DNA of 15,854 nt from Nanobdellota archaeon (GCA_030704765.1 JAUYDD010000197.1:1-15854), one strand, 5' to 3'; numbered from the stretch's first letter, positions 12,101 through 14,664 are shown. The notes: generated by a model not told the origin, from the letters alone. Made by a program: numbers and translations.

Positions 12101-13541
12101 CCAAGGTTGTATTTTCTTTAGTAAGATTATATTCACTAATATTATATTCAGTTATATTATTTAATTCTGATAGGGAAATATTGCTGATTTCAATGCCTAA
12201 TTCCGGTATCTCTACCCTTACACTATAGTTTTCTTTAATTAAATCAGAAAAACTTAAGATATTATTATCTATTCTTAATGTATAATCATTATATTTTAAA
12301 ATTGGCCTATTAGAAGTAGCTTTTATTTTAGCCATGAATTTCAAATCTTTTAATTTGACTTTATATCCCCATTTATAACTTGGTCTTTCATTGCTGTCAG
12401 CAGAATCATTCACTTTTATATCAAAATTATCAGCTGACAATACTGCTTTATCAGATAGCTGGGCTATCTTATCTTTGTCTATATCATTTATTTTTTCTTT
12501 GATTCTATCAACATCCAGCTCTATATTGCTTGTTTTTATGCTTTCTTCTATTATTTCATTATTACTATAAGCTTCTCCTGTATCCCCTGTTCCAATGACT
12601 CTTGCAGAGATTTTAGATATGGTTTTTCCTGTAATGCTAAAAAATCTAATTATAGCTCCTGTTATTCCAGTATTATTTAATAATCCTATAGATTCGTTAT
12701 TAAGTTCTTGGTTTTCAGAAACATTGATTTGAGGTTCATTTTGAGTTATAGATGTTTCTTGATTTGATAGTTCACTATTATTTAAACTATCATTCTCAAT
12801 ACTTGTTGTTTCATTATTTAATCCTAAATCAATATTCATAGAATCATTAATAATAGAAAGATTTTCAGAAACCCCTGTAGTGTTTAGTTGTGAATTATTA
12901 ATTTGTTCATTTACATCTGTTTCAATTGTTTTGTTTTCATTTTTTGTAAGATTTAAGTCAATTGCAAGCTCTTCAATAAATTCTGAATAGTTCAAAAGGT
13001 CAAAATAAAGCCTCATATTCCCTTTTGAAAGTTCAAAGTCCATTCTTTTGTTCTTATTTCTAGAAATAGCCTCTCCTCCAAACATTGCGGGATCTTTTAT
13101 AGACAGGCTGACTGATAGGCTATCATATTTTTCTTTTAATGTTTCATTATCAAAACTGCTGTAAATAAAAAGATTTGAATCAGGGTCTTGTGTCATATTT
13201 TCATTGATTGAAAATCCAGTGAACCTAAAATCATGAGATCCAGAAATGTTCGCATATAAGCCTATATTGAACAACAAGACAAGGAATAATATCCCAAATA
13301 ATAATATAGATATATATTTTATATTGTCTTTTCTTTCACCGATGATAAAACGTCTTGGTTGTTCTACATTTTTTTTACTAGAAAAATAGCTTGATTTTAA
13401 GTTTTTTTTCTTAATATATTCTCTATACTCTTTTTCACCTCCAATATAGATTTTTTTTACTTTATCTCCTTCCCTATAACTTTCATAATAATATGGCCCA
13501 AAGATTTTCCCGCCTTTTTTTGCAAACTTTTTATACACCAT
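1..13541 (-). CDS. Giant modular surface protein (LamG / beta-helix), 3' end outside the window
   Basis: This single reading frame is open for 4,513 codons and runs off the left edge. The ATG at 13541 is the first in frame after a stop at 13593-13595; a GTG at 13550 is an alternative start. Residues 77-97 form one hydrophobic segment after a Lys/Arg-rich N-terminus, so the protein is probably anchored N-in with everything after residue 97 outside the cell. The ectodomain holds seven LamG-like jelly-roll domains (the last cut by the window), two NosD-type right-handed beta-helices, a 24-cysteine insert and Ig/TTR-like spacers. It is very rich in Asn, Ser, Thr and N-X-S/T sequons, which fits heavy archaeal N-glycosylation. 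LamG and beta-helix folds bind or process glycans, so adhesion to host or neighbouring cells is the likely job; this is inference. No catalytic motif was recognised. It lies downstream of the ribosomal genes in the same direction but has its own promoter-like sequence. Confidence 0.93.
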   Translation of the reverse strand, partial: MVYKKFAKKGGKIFGPYYYESYREGDKVKKIYIGGEKEYREYIKKKNLKSSYFSSKKNVEQPRRFIIGERKDNIKYISILLFGILFLVLLFNIGLYANISGSHDFRFTGFSINENMTQDPDSNLFIYSSFDNETLKEKYDSLSVSLSIKDPAMFGGEAISRNKNKRMDFELSKGNMRLYFDLLNYSEFIEELAIDLNLTKNENKTIETDVNEQINNSQLNTTGVSENLSIINDSMNIDLGLNNETTSIENDSLNNSELSNQETSITQNEPQINVSENQELNNESIGLLNNTGITGAIIRFFSITGKTISKISARVIGTGDTGEAYSNNEIIEESIKTSNIELDVDRIKEKINDIDKDKIAQLSDKAVLSADNFDIKVNDSADSNERPSYKWGYKVKLKDLKFMAKIKATSNRPILKYNDYTLRIDNNILSFSDLIKENYSVRVEIPELGIEISNISLSELNNITEYNISEYNLTKENTTLANITEPNITDINITTNFTINETNISIILSNFTSNITSNITDNTTIPVSNITPEIINETILIEGNITSDSEGEGNIGQGEDSGNQEISTEPVADSPVSEAGNTQESETTPGEPSDETSAETSNTETSTTETAPSETSTETAPSEPSITGNLIKAFLRITGKVTEAIGETIGMTNNLTILEDLEYNYTVNIYIEKDFSDTNHSIGDIIELDPSLIIIEIADAEHLDENRSFISNIYEQVKLLDDNWSEFIPIKDYIRVTFTRELDNKRDITIFAKASNYTNETNSSYCELGVYRENSEDEIAKFYNITSEGFHKVLLNNLSEGENYSIFDIRVLNSSSSEGIFVDYIVDPASVYNISFIFPTPANNTATINTSIIINVSITNASDLNEVKYNWNGTNYTMYNDSLVLMMNMDNRSGLGEAYNNSNGTIIMDISKYGNNGTLYVGAAGTGNYTTGKYGGAYQFIKESSQYINLFNSSDLTNLPNNNYTLAAWVNPGNYIVYSNIVAINNEALVETKNSKWGLLHAGNVIQCSNSSINIGVWTHIVGVRNGSTYSIYINGQYDVGTFTSNTGYGFQNQYFIAKGYSSPTYFFNGTIDEVRIWNYSLSASEVYQLYVSNLQKFNSTQWYLYVNQSKNASTGLDESVYTYFVSAKDSLGNENMTETRYITINQTFPAINFTSPTPANNTMTINNSVIINTSISSAGDIVEIKYNWNGTNYTIYNDTLVLMMNFDNNTNLGEGSNNFTADASIYNNSGNCSGMGSNCNWTAGKYGNAIIFDGINDHINITNNDILNISRNITLSAWIKTSANTLNNPVIAKDWDGASAVPYRLHLSNNAGVGGMGFYDGAWHQTGNSVISDGNWHFIAGTYNGTALVWYVDGKLNTTLAYTANLPNNTKPVRIGAYTTLYFNGTIDEVRIWNRTLSASEVYEIYVSNLQRYNYSQFYLYINQSKNSTAGLDNGTYTYSASAKDSLNAENQTGIRTIRIINGYPDINYTISSSPNDSYINYTTFIVNVTSNDSDKNISMFIDLDNSLVSWWRMDDVNSSGDPQDYMGRNNGSKQGNAVQVDNGYFGKGFSFDGNGDDVDFGINNNLKPRNNSYSISIWAKGNGTLGAYTGIFQFGNENTNTNFINIARNSSGGALAFIVDNGSYAWNAYNAVFGPASLLNDNFWYHYVGVIDKSANKIYAYLNGNLITNTSIPASFDINPLQNMKIGLSYDSSGNYSFNGTIDDVMIFNRSLTAAEIIGLYSNQSLKYLSVNYTGLTDRTHTIKAYSQDELGNVNFTETRNLIVDLAITNITHNEPINNSIFGLSGISVNVSSSDIGSATLIPNYQGSLVGWWRMDDLNSSGGVVEYKGLMNGTKVANATQVLNGKFGKAMFFDENYGYIEFPYNQRFNFTRNLTFSLWIYPINRTEIDWWGSMLEERNGYDAIYFSFQNHTLDWYFNSSWYFSNPPCSSNKTISFNNWTHTAFKSNDSGRYMYINGVIDNSTPCVNGGNLTTFSISTMGYLFSGMIDDVLVFNRSLTDREILSIYNATELYTTIVNSGPLNQNIMSYSQDRAGNINYTPIYSFFYDYTRPNLTINNNLINNSVQSLSNSIYVNLSSNDYYNNVSVFIDFDNTLVSWWRMDEVNSSGDPQDYMGRNNGSKQGNAAQISNGTFGKGFSFDGNGDYIQLPLTNNLNFTGTDANFTLSVWVYSKNMEDYDGILDNSLDGGGTTVRTSFTILAGANNNTRFLAYNGSDGADCRSAINSIRPNNWYHVVVTVNSSDEAILYVNGSKSGNTCIITRPGGIKDSSVGWEIGRGFSGDTMVWNGTIDDVLIFNRTLSAAEITALYLNSSRFLDVNFTGLSNRAYNIKAYSQDSSGNINSTDTRVIYVETGSNVTKCKILGVPNSIYNLTANLVPNIPGESYKGGCINITASNITFDCSGYTIINTSYDKTVIHASNIENLTIKNCNISIGASINSIGIYLSGVNYSTIENINITKAYFGIYSNSSKANNFTKIYLDYNVFGFYGTLRFMNNKIMNSTFNYNANGSGIALLNITSLNTFENILANNNTYGIYLDTDVQNNTFINISASNNSDTGFYFIATCVNNTFINTTADSNLNYGYYADSSFYNNTFVNPAAKNSRYGFYFNQATNSTLKNPTLSNISIYSVYLSSTNNFTINNGNIQNSNTSIYLTSSSANYFYNITINNSLFSGFNLTSSDMNLIKDCLIINSSHGISLYNGVDNNNVSYNRITSSSGYGLFISTTSTNNTINNNNFTNNNNSIYISNSAGNALVNNLILNSTNFGVYIDSSTSTATLTGNNATGNKYNYRFDLSAANYNRSVDYTNIIEGNKRIYYNVSIYNFEYNPTSSPNAGMIICPYCSRINVSGMNLSSYAYTGVFFLKSNNTNITNSSFYNNYNGIEFEITSNSSIQNSTFKYNQNGIFINSSSFSNKLNNLLLANNNLNGIILSYYANYTNLTNITSNNNNQSGFIFILSSNVSAWNLTANNNNGSGVHINLSNYFLMSNSSFNNNLYGISLFSSNNASISNISIINNNISGVLLYFSNATNFTNLYLLNNTEGVYMLASNYNYFYNLNITNGSYGVHIQSYGGSASMYNNLSYIYISNYKNGYYINGTFVYNNTIGKGYVNGSDFNIIISDAYRNSFVDIVFGNASIFDINLTRDVSTRSCTSNASLSYSLNCTDLTDSNACNYFNSNGCAYTGCHDSYGSDYNGPCSFIPANSSLCFSGVNGCIASYAACSGEITVCDEILTSGSCALYTSDGCSWSSSCSGALSYGNVNCNLISTYGSCSSEAVPCSGSGSCSGTFSCGGVINENYCTDVLLDGKGCNWTGDYSCDGTLIGSNACSKLNSSLTTCSDSTSGRCIPNWTSVVVPNFFINSSYRLTSESVSPFMHLIRKWYYKAYVNDTAGTAVSNANITAYNKTFGIDFSILTSSTGYTNITSITEYANLEGTRTYYSNYSLNASNITHKTFHIYNVTINMNNLSDFFTLSTSPPNITSIIAINYTNVTGGVVPRGTNVTFNATVVGITNGTGNVWVKIWQGAVGSAIVIWQGFLNWISGNLWSVTVQTNWSWPLGQVNYTIYANDTSGNIASNNSNFSIVENVNVNECRTLDSANTVYNLTANIIDNTISNDCMIISAQNITLNCRGYYISSTKNYSGVYSNQTNTTIKNCNITMGQGNNTESIGIELTDAADNSNIINNTMIGGGMYYGISSGAEDCLIANNSANISCVNCIGIYLVGSNNNTLNNNTGTSNSSYGIYLLTSSNNTLTSNTGISSVLSGIFLSSANNNILNNNNATGLSSSTSRGFYLLSSSNNILNNNTGTSNSSLGIYLVSSNNNILTSNTGTSNSSSGIYLISSNNNTLTSNTGTSNSSSGIYLVSSNNNTLINTRAEGYMAGSYGLILRNADYNNITDCINVSGIDYDVYLYNLTTSPSTDNIFLNCSYRTTGTYESVLAGNSLIRKWYYQAYVNYSNGTLVNQANVSAYNSSSQIQFSALTNSSGWINRTELIDYVNLGGTRYYYSNYIINASKSEYGSANKTLNITLVNNTLNDVLTLTDKIAPTLTIQNPGNNSNFNTTTVRFNVSGNEALSWCGLSIDSGANATMTSFNTTWFNYTNSTMTVGKHNFSFSCNDTANNYAATSIYYLLVDTTFPNVNFTNPTPGNATTQKNTDIYVNLTTNDTNDYYSFVDFDRDVLLWMRMDDVSGTTVIDYMQRNNGTSSGGAAQVDNGYFGKGFSFDGVDDYVRIQDSNILGNMSSLTISLWAKFYDNSSNQWLVYKRHTASPWLSYRMGYYSKLIQFWITNSSSSSATAVAETNILTNTWYHIVETYNGSNVQIYINGAEDDSTANILSGPVFDSNTFLDIGGFWDSLDFNGTIDEVLFFNRSLSAAEISALYNSSANKYYNNFTGLSAGQHNFTGYAVDKTGNKNQTETRQVTIDITAPAINFTSPTPSNATITSNTSIIINVSITNASDLNEVKYNWNGTNYTMYNDSLVLMMNMDNISSLGENGTSNFTADASKYSNNGNCTGMGAGCNW
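107..233 (-). repeat. Long internal repeat R1, copy near LamG 7
   Basis: This stretch of about 127 bp matches 10871-10997 with about 6 mismatches. It encodes the Ig-like lead-in SIIINVSITNASDLNEVK...YNWNGTNYTMYND and the first LamG strand. Two copies more than 10 kb apart in one gene at roughly 95% DNA identity point to recent duplication or gene conversion. Confidence 0.8.
400..1037 (-). other. LamG-like domain 6
   Basis: Residues about 4169-4381. It opens with LLWMRMDDVSGTTVIDYM, then GKGFSFDGVDDYVRIQD, LTISLWAKF, WYHIVETYNG, VQIYINGA, and closes with FNGTIDEVLFFNRSLSAAEI. It is of the same subtype as domains 3-5 although it lies beyond both beta-helices. Confidence 0.85.
1165..1440 (-). 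other. Ig-like spacer after beta-helix 2
   Basis: Residues about 4035-4126. APTLTIQNPGNN, TTTVRFNVSGNEALSWCGLSI, VGKHNFSFSCNDTANNYA and SIYYLLVD form a bacterial/archaeal Ig-like repeat with two cysteines placed for a strand-to-strand disulfide. It leads into LamG domain 6. Confidence 0.55.
1450..1760 (-). other. TTR/carboxypeptidase-regulatory-like module B
   Basis: Residues about 3928-4031. It contains SLIRKWYYQAYVNYSNGTLV, NQANVSAYNSS, NSSGWINRTELIDYVNLGG and RYYYSNYIINAS. It is clearly homologous to module A, and both directly follow a beta-helix (in the first case after the Cys-rich insert). This supports duplication of a beta-helix plus TTR-like unit. Confidence 0.6.
1815..2812 (-). 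other. NosD-type right-handed beta-helix 2
   Basis: Residues about 3577-3909. It starts with the same cap as helix 1 (NECRTLDS, YNLTANI, CMIISAQNITLNCRGYYI). Very regular 23-residue rungs follow, of the form SNNNTLTSNTGTSNSSSGIYLVS, each ending in a GIYL strand. The Asn triplets would form an internal Asn ladder. It is shorter and more regular than helix 1, and its central rungs are recent duplicates at the DNA level. Confidence 0.82.
1952..2158 (-). repeat. Three near-identical 69-bp tandem repeats (beta-helix rungs)
   Basis: The units start at about 1952, 2021 and 2090, with a period of exactly 69 bp (23 codons, one beta-helix rung). Adjacent units differ at only a few bases; more diverged rungs flank them on both sides. 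Because the unit is in frame, slippage or unequal crossover here changes helix length without breaking the gene. Confidence 0.85.
2815..3146 (-). other. Ig-like beta-sandwich spacer
   Basis: Residues about 3466-3576. The text PPNITSI, RGTNVTFNATV, NVWVKIWQG, LWSVTVQTNW, VNYTIYANDTSGN reads as alternating beta strands typical of extracellular Ig/FnIII-like repeats. It links TTR-like module A to beta-helix 2. The fold is inferred from strand pattern only. Confidence 0.5.
3150..3480 (-). other. TTR/carboxypeptidase-regulatory-like module A
   Basis: Residues about 3355-3464. It carries LIRKWYYKAYVNDTAGTAVS, NANITAYNKT and the STGYTNITSITEY turn, then ends in TYYSNYSLNAS. The pattern (RKWYY, a xGxxVxxAxVxxY strand, TsxxGxxxxxxxxEY) is that of transthyretin-like beta-sandwich domains that often follow archaeal NosD beta-helices. 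The same module recurs as module B after beta-helix 2. Confidence 0.6.
3519..4103 (-). other. Cysteine-rich insert (24 Cys in 195 residues)
   Basis: Residues 3147-3341 contain 24 cysteines, counted codon by codon. Composition also shifts to Gly, Ser, Asp and Cys. Recurring pieces such as SDGCSW, GKGCNW, NGCAYTGC and SCSG suggest several small disulfide-stabilised repeats of about 25-30 residues. It follows beta-helix 1 and has no counterpart after beta-helix 2. No known family was recognised. The even Cys count and extracellular position favour disulfides over metal binding, but this is inference. Confidence 0.7.
4130..6480 (-). other. NosD-type right-handed beta-helix 1
   Basis: Residues about 2355-3138. 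The lead-in holds C-K-I-L...YNLTANL, then GGCINITASNITFDCSGYTI, the usual capping segment of archaeal NosD-like beta-helices, with cysteines that could pair. Roughly 780 residues of short coils of about 20-25 residues follow, of the form NNxFxNxxxxNNxxGIYLxxS, rich in Asn, Ile, Tyr and Ser. The Asn ladders and alternating hydrophobics suit parallel beta-helix rungs. No catalytic residues of pectate lyase or carbohydrate epimerase type were recognised, so a structural or glycan-binding role is more likely. Confidence 0.8.
6605..7257 (-). other. LamG-like domain 5
   Basis: Residues about 2096-2313. It opens with LVSWWRMDEVNSSGDPQDYM, then GKGFSFDGNGDYIQLP, FTLSVWVYSKN, WYHVVVTVNS, AILYVNGS, and closes with WNGTIDDVLIFNRTLSAAEI. 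Its first strand region is 85/86 identical in DNA to domain 3. A FTGLSNRAYNIKAYSQDSSGN linker then leads into the beta-helix. Confidence 0.85.
7171..7256 (-). repeat. Long internal repeat R2, copy in LamG 5
   Basis: 86 bp that match 8932-9017 with a single mismatch (c versus a). It encodes LVSWWRMDEVNSSGDPQDYM and the following MGRNNGSKQGN. The flanks are only moderately similar, so identity drops sharply at the edges, as expected from conversion or a recent patch duplication. Confidence 0.85.
7510..8118 (-). other. LamG-like domain 4
   Basis: Residues about 1809-2011. It opens with LVGWWRMDDLNSSGGVVEY, then GKFGKAMFFDENYGYIEFP, LTFSLWIYP, WTHTAFKSND, and closes with FSGMIDDVLVFNRSLTDREI. 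It belongs to the same subtype as domains 3, 5 and 6 but is the most diverged of them. Confidence 0.83.
8365..9018 (-). other. LamG-like domain 3
   Basis: Residues about 1509-1726. It opens with LVSWWRMDDVNSSGDPQDYM, then GKGFSFDGNGDDVDF, WYHYVGVIDK, KIYAYLNGN, and closes with FNGTIDDVMIFNRSLTAAEI. This is a second LamG subtype, shared with domains 4, 5 and 6. Its opening is almost identical at the DNA level to that of domain 5. Confidence 0.85.
8932..9017 (-). repeat. Long internal repeat R2, copy in LamG 3
   Basis: Partner of 7171-7256, offset by 1,761 bp, which is a multiple of three. The offset equals one LamG-plus-LamG block (domains 3 and 4), consistent with duplication of a two-domain unit. 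Confidence 0.85.
9300..9943 (-). other. LamG-like domain 2
   Basis: Residues about 1201-1414. It opens with LVLMMNFDN, continues with GKYGNAIIFDGINDHINI, has WHFIAGTYNG and VWYVDGK, and closes with FNGTIDEVRIWNRTLSASEV. It is of the same subtype as domain 1 and domain 7, including the YNWNGTNYT lead-in. It carries an extra CSGMGSNCNW motif with two cysteines that could form a local disulfide; the same motif recurs in the cut domain 7. Confidence 0.85.
10255..10898 (-). other. LamG-like domain 1
   Basis: Residues about 882-1096. It opens with LVLMMNMDN, has GKYGGAYQF in the place of the usual GKxGxAxxFDG turn, WTHIVGVRNG in the central strand, YSIYINGQ, and closes with FNGTIDEVRIWNYSLSASEV. 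This order is the signature of concanavalin-A-like LamG (Laminin_G_3 type) jelly rolls. A preceding segment, PTPANNT...YNWNGTNYTMYND, looks like an Ig-like lead-in and is repeated before domains 2 and 7. Confidence 0.85.
10871..10997 (-). repeat. Long internal repeat R1, copy near LamG 1
   Basis: Partner of 107-233, same orientation and same reading frame. A third, more diverged relative lies at about 9920-10040 in front of LamG 2. Silent positions are conserved between the two close copies, so the similarity is not only protein-level selection. Confidence 0.8.
11060..11500 (-). other. Conserved archaeal surface-protein module (AEHLDENR...VDYIVDP)
   Basis: Residues about 681-828 carry IADAEHLDENRSFI, then YEQVKLLDDNWSE, then YIRVTFTREL with DITIFAKA, and end at VDYIVDP. 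I recognise this style of segment (AEHLD, WSE, YVRVTF, DYIVDP) from large DPANN surface proteins, where it sits between the membrane-proximal stalk and repeated lectin domains. It has no assigned function that I know of. Boundaries are approximate. The recognition is from memory, not from a search. Confidence 0.5.
11667..11903 (-). other. Ser/Thr/Glu/Pro-rich low-complexity linker
   Basis: Residues 547-625 are acidic and dominated by Ser, Thr, Glu, Gly and Pro, with a short repeated pattern of the type ETxxxETxTETAPSE. It has no hydrophobic core and is probably an extended mucin-like spacer. It is bracketed by two hydrophobic ITG-type segments: ITGAIIRFFSITGK at residues 293-306 and ITGNLIKAFLRITGK at residues 626-640. 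Confidence 0.7.
11904..12158 (-). other. N-glycosylation sequon array in the giant protein
   Basis: Residues 462-546 contain 17 N-X-S/T sequons in 85 residues, mostly N-I-T, N-F-T, N-E-T and N-T-T. If an AglB-type oligosaccharyltransferase is present, this segment would be a densely glycosylated stalk just outside the membrane. The density was counted from the translation; glycosylation itself is inferred. Confidence 0.75.
13251..13541 (-). other. Cytoplasmic basic N-terminus and membrane anchor of the giant protein
   Basis: Residues 1-76 are strongly basic and Tyr-rich. They include GPYYYESYREGDKVKKIY at residues 15-32, followed by IGG. Residues 77-97 are an uninterrupted hydrophobic stretch (I-S-I-L-L-F-G-I-L-F-L-V-L-L-F-N-I-G-L-Y-A). 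There is no signal-peptidase-like site right after it, and the positive charge lies entirely before it, so a type II (N-in) signal anchor is the best reading. The 76-residue cytoplasmic part is much longer than an ordinary signal-peptide n-region and looks like a small folded or interacting segment. Confidence 0.8.
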
Positions 13542-13573
13542 CTTTTTCACTAAGAACAACCAGATTTGTCTAT

Positions 13574-13581
13574 TATTTATA
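13574..13581 (-). promoter_or_regulatory. Putative TATA box of the giant gene
   Basis: On the minus strand this reads TATAAATA, centred about 36 nt before the ATG at 13541. That would place transcription start about 10 nt before the start codon, giving a short leader. The leader reads ...TTAGTGAAAAAG before ATG, with only a weak Shine-Dalgarno-like GTGA. The call rests on position and consensus only. Confidence 0.45.
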
Positions 13582-13674
13582 GAAAATTTAGTTTAAAAAG
13601 CTTGCTGTAGAAAACAAAAAATCATGTTAGAAAAGAATTGTAAAATTAGTTGTTCTACAAAATATACTATTAAA

Positions 13675-13841
13675 AAATCAAAAAAACAATCCACCACACC
13701 CTAAAGGTTTTTTGCCACAGCTAAAAAATCGCCTGCTGGCTAGTGTGGTTTGATTGGCCCTTGTTTTTAGGATGCTCGAGAATTGAAAACTGTAACATTA
13801 GCTACGACCACATGATGAATCATGAGGTTTTCAATTCTCGA
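13675..13841 (+). repeat. Structured intergenic element, copy 1 (complete)
   Basis: The stretch 13675-13815 matches 15712-15854 with about four substitutions and two small indels. The 5' domain pairs CCACAC (13694-13699) with GTGTGG (13743-13748) around two hairpins. One is ttttttgc-caca-gc-t-aaaaaa; the other is gcc-tgct-ggc. The 3' domain has perfect 15-bp arms, tcgagaattgaaaac (13776-13790) and gttttcaattctcga (13827-13841). They enclose an imperfect gtaac/gctac hairpin and a catga-tgaa-tcatg hairpin. It has no coding capacity. The strand is arbitrary because inverted repeats read both ways. It may be a structured RNA or a MITE-like element; this copy has small pairing defects compared with copy 2. 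Confidence 0.7.
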
Positions 13842-13894
13842 CATAAGATAAAATATTTATTTAAAAAATATACAAAGATTTTTTATAAAATTTC

Positions 13895-13932
13895 AATAAA
13901 ATAAAAAACCCTAAAAAACTAAAAGAAAAATT
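13895..13932 (-). terminator. U-rich terminator after eL24
   Basis: On the minus strand, shortly after the eL24 stop, come successive T runs: TTTTTCTTTT, GTTTTTTAGGG, then TTTTTTATTTTATTG. Oligo-U tracts are the usual archaeal intrinsic termination signal. They would close the leftward L7Ae-eS28-eL24 transcription unit before the giant gene. Confidence 0.45.
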
Positions 13933-13955
13933 ATCCACTACTAATTGATTATTTT

Positions 13956-14201
13956 TTATTTCTTTTTTGCTTCTTTTGGAATTTCAGGTTTTTCTATTGA
14001 ACTATCATCAACAGGTCCTGAAGCAGATTTTAAAAAATCAGGTCTTCTTCTGACCCAATTAAGATTTCTTGCTTCTCTACCAAGTTTATGGTTTTTCCTG
14101 CATTTTGATGAACAAAAATGTACAGCTCTGCCATCAAAAGTAAAAACAGTCAATCCTTTTGGATCTTTATAGGTTTTTCTGCAAAATGAACATATTGGCA
14201 T
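13956..14201 (-). CDS. rpl24e: Large-subunit ribosomal protein eL24 (L24e)
   Basis: 81 residues beginning MPICSFC. It has the four zinc-binding cysteines in the family spacing: Cys4-x2-Cys7, then Cys30-x3-Cys34 in VHFCSSKCRK. HKLGREARNLNWVRRR follows, matching the archaeal L24e core. It is a small zinc-ribbon protein of the 50S subunit. The core ends near residue 56; residues 57-81 are a variable charged Ser/Pro/Glu/Lys tail that makes it a little longer than many archaeal homologues. The order L7Ae, eS28, eL24 is the common archaeal arrangement, in which NDK and IF2 often follow; here they are absent and the giant surface gene follows. The spacer before it (139 nt) is long and hairpin-rich. 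Confidence 0.95.
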   Translation of the reverse strand: MPICSFCRKTYKDPKGLTVFTFDGRAVHFCSSKCRKNHKLGREARNLNWVRRRPDFLKSASGPVDDSSIEKPEIPKEAKKK

Positions 14202-14340
14202 GTTGTAATTCCTAATTCCTTAAAGGGAATTATAACAAGCAGGAAATTCCTAATTTCCTGTATCTCAAAAAACTTGAACAATAAAACCAAAGGCTTTTTC
14301 TGTTTTTTGAGTTTAGTTTATTTAATATCATATTTATCTC
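14202..14340 (-). other. Hairpin-rich eS28-eL24 spacer
   Basis: Three inverted repeats fill this 139-nt spacer. Nearest eL24, gttgtaattcc (14202-14212) pairs with ggaattataac (14226-14236), 11 bp with one G-T pair, immediately before the start codon. Next is caggaaat-tccta-atttcctg (14240-14260), 8 bp. Furthest is ctcaaaaaac (14264-14273) with gttttttgag (14302-14311), 10 bp perfect. On the minus strand the first also contains TTATAATT about 30 nt before the ATG, so it could instead be an internal promoter. Translational control, RNA processing or termination/re-initiation are all possible. Confidence 0.55.
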
Positions 14341-14643
14341 CTAACTAAAAGCTCCTTTTGCTATTTTAGTTTTTATTCTTCTAGCTTCAATCTGGGTCTC
14401 TCTAAGCATTAATACATCCTTTTTTCTAACAGGCCCTTTTACATTTCTTCTTATTACCTTGCCTTTATCATAACCTTGCAATACCCTGCATTTTACTTGA
14501 GTAACTTCTCCTCTTGCACCTGTCCTTCCAACTATACCTTCAACTACAGCAGGCACAGCGTTTTCAGCTAAAATAAGCTCTGTTCCTTTTGCAGCACTTT
14601 GTTGCTGTTGTTCTTTTGATTTTTGTTGTTTATTTCCGCCCAT
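14341..14643 (-). CDS. rps28e: Small-subunit ribosomal protein eS28 (S28e)
   Basis: 100 residues. Residues about 29-90 are the classical S28e OB-fold: AVPAVVEGIVGRTGARGEVT, CRVLQGYDKGKVIRRNVKGP, then VLMLRETQIEARR. It belongs to the 30S subunit, near the mRNA exit site. The usual archaeal protein is about 70 residues. Here an extra N-terminus of about 28 residues is rich in Gln and Lys (MGGNKQQKSKEQQQQSAAKG), and there is a short basic C-terminal extension ending AKGAFS. The start is supported by a TATA-like sequence about 27 nt upstream, which would make the message leaderless. An internal start giving a standard-length protein is not available, because no Met occurs before the core. Confidence 0.95.
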   Translation of the reverse strand: MGGNKQQKSKEQQQQSAAKGTELILAENAVPAVVEGIVGRTGARGEVTQVKCRVLQGYDKGKVIRRNVKGPVRKKDVLMLRETQIEARRIKTKIAKGAFS

Positions 14644-14664
14644 GTTAAAATTTGTATAAATTTA

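Larger units (their letters stand above)
13542..13955. other. Intergenic region between the giant gene and eL24
   Basis: No credible gene was seen in these 414 bp. From left to right they hold the giant gene's promoter-like sequence, a 7-bp inverted pair (tgtagaa 13606-13612, ttctaca 13653-13659), the structured repeat element copy 1 (13675-13841), then very AT-rich DNA with U-rich termination sequence for the leftward ribosomal operon. Confidence 0.7.

Noticed and set aside
1..13541. Insertion sequence or prophage origin for the giant gene
   Set aside because: No transposase, integrase, target-site duplication or phage structural gene was seen. The DNA has the same AT-rich character as the ribosomal genes.
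13811..13824. Box C/D guide RNA, because ATGATGA matches the C box and L7Ae is nearby
   Set aside because: No CTGA D box and no internal C'/D' pair at suitable spacing. The match lies inside a hairpin of a larger element.
13776..13841. CRISPR-like repeats, because the arms contain the ATTGAAAAC tail seen in many CRISPR repeats
   Set aside because: The two units are inverted rather than direct, there is only one spacer-like interval, and that interval itself contains hairpins. No cas genes are present.
13945..14172. Plus-strand frame opposite eL24, and another opposite L7Ae/eS28 at 14623-14820
   Set aside because: The minus-strand products are unmistakable ribosomal proteins with their conserved motifs, so these are antisense shadows.
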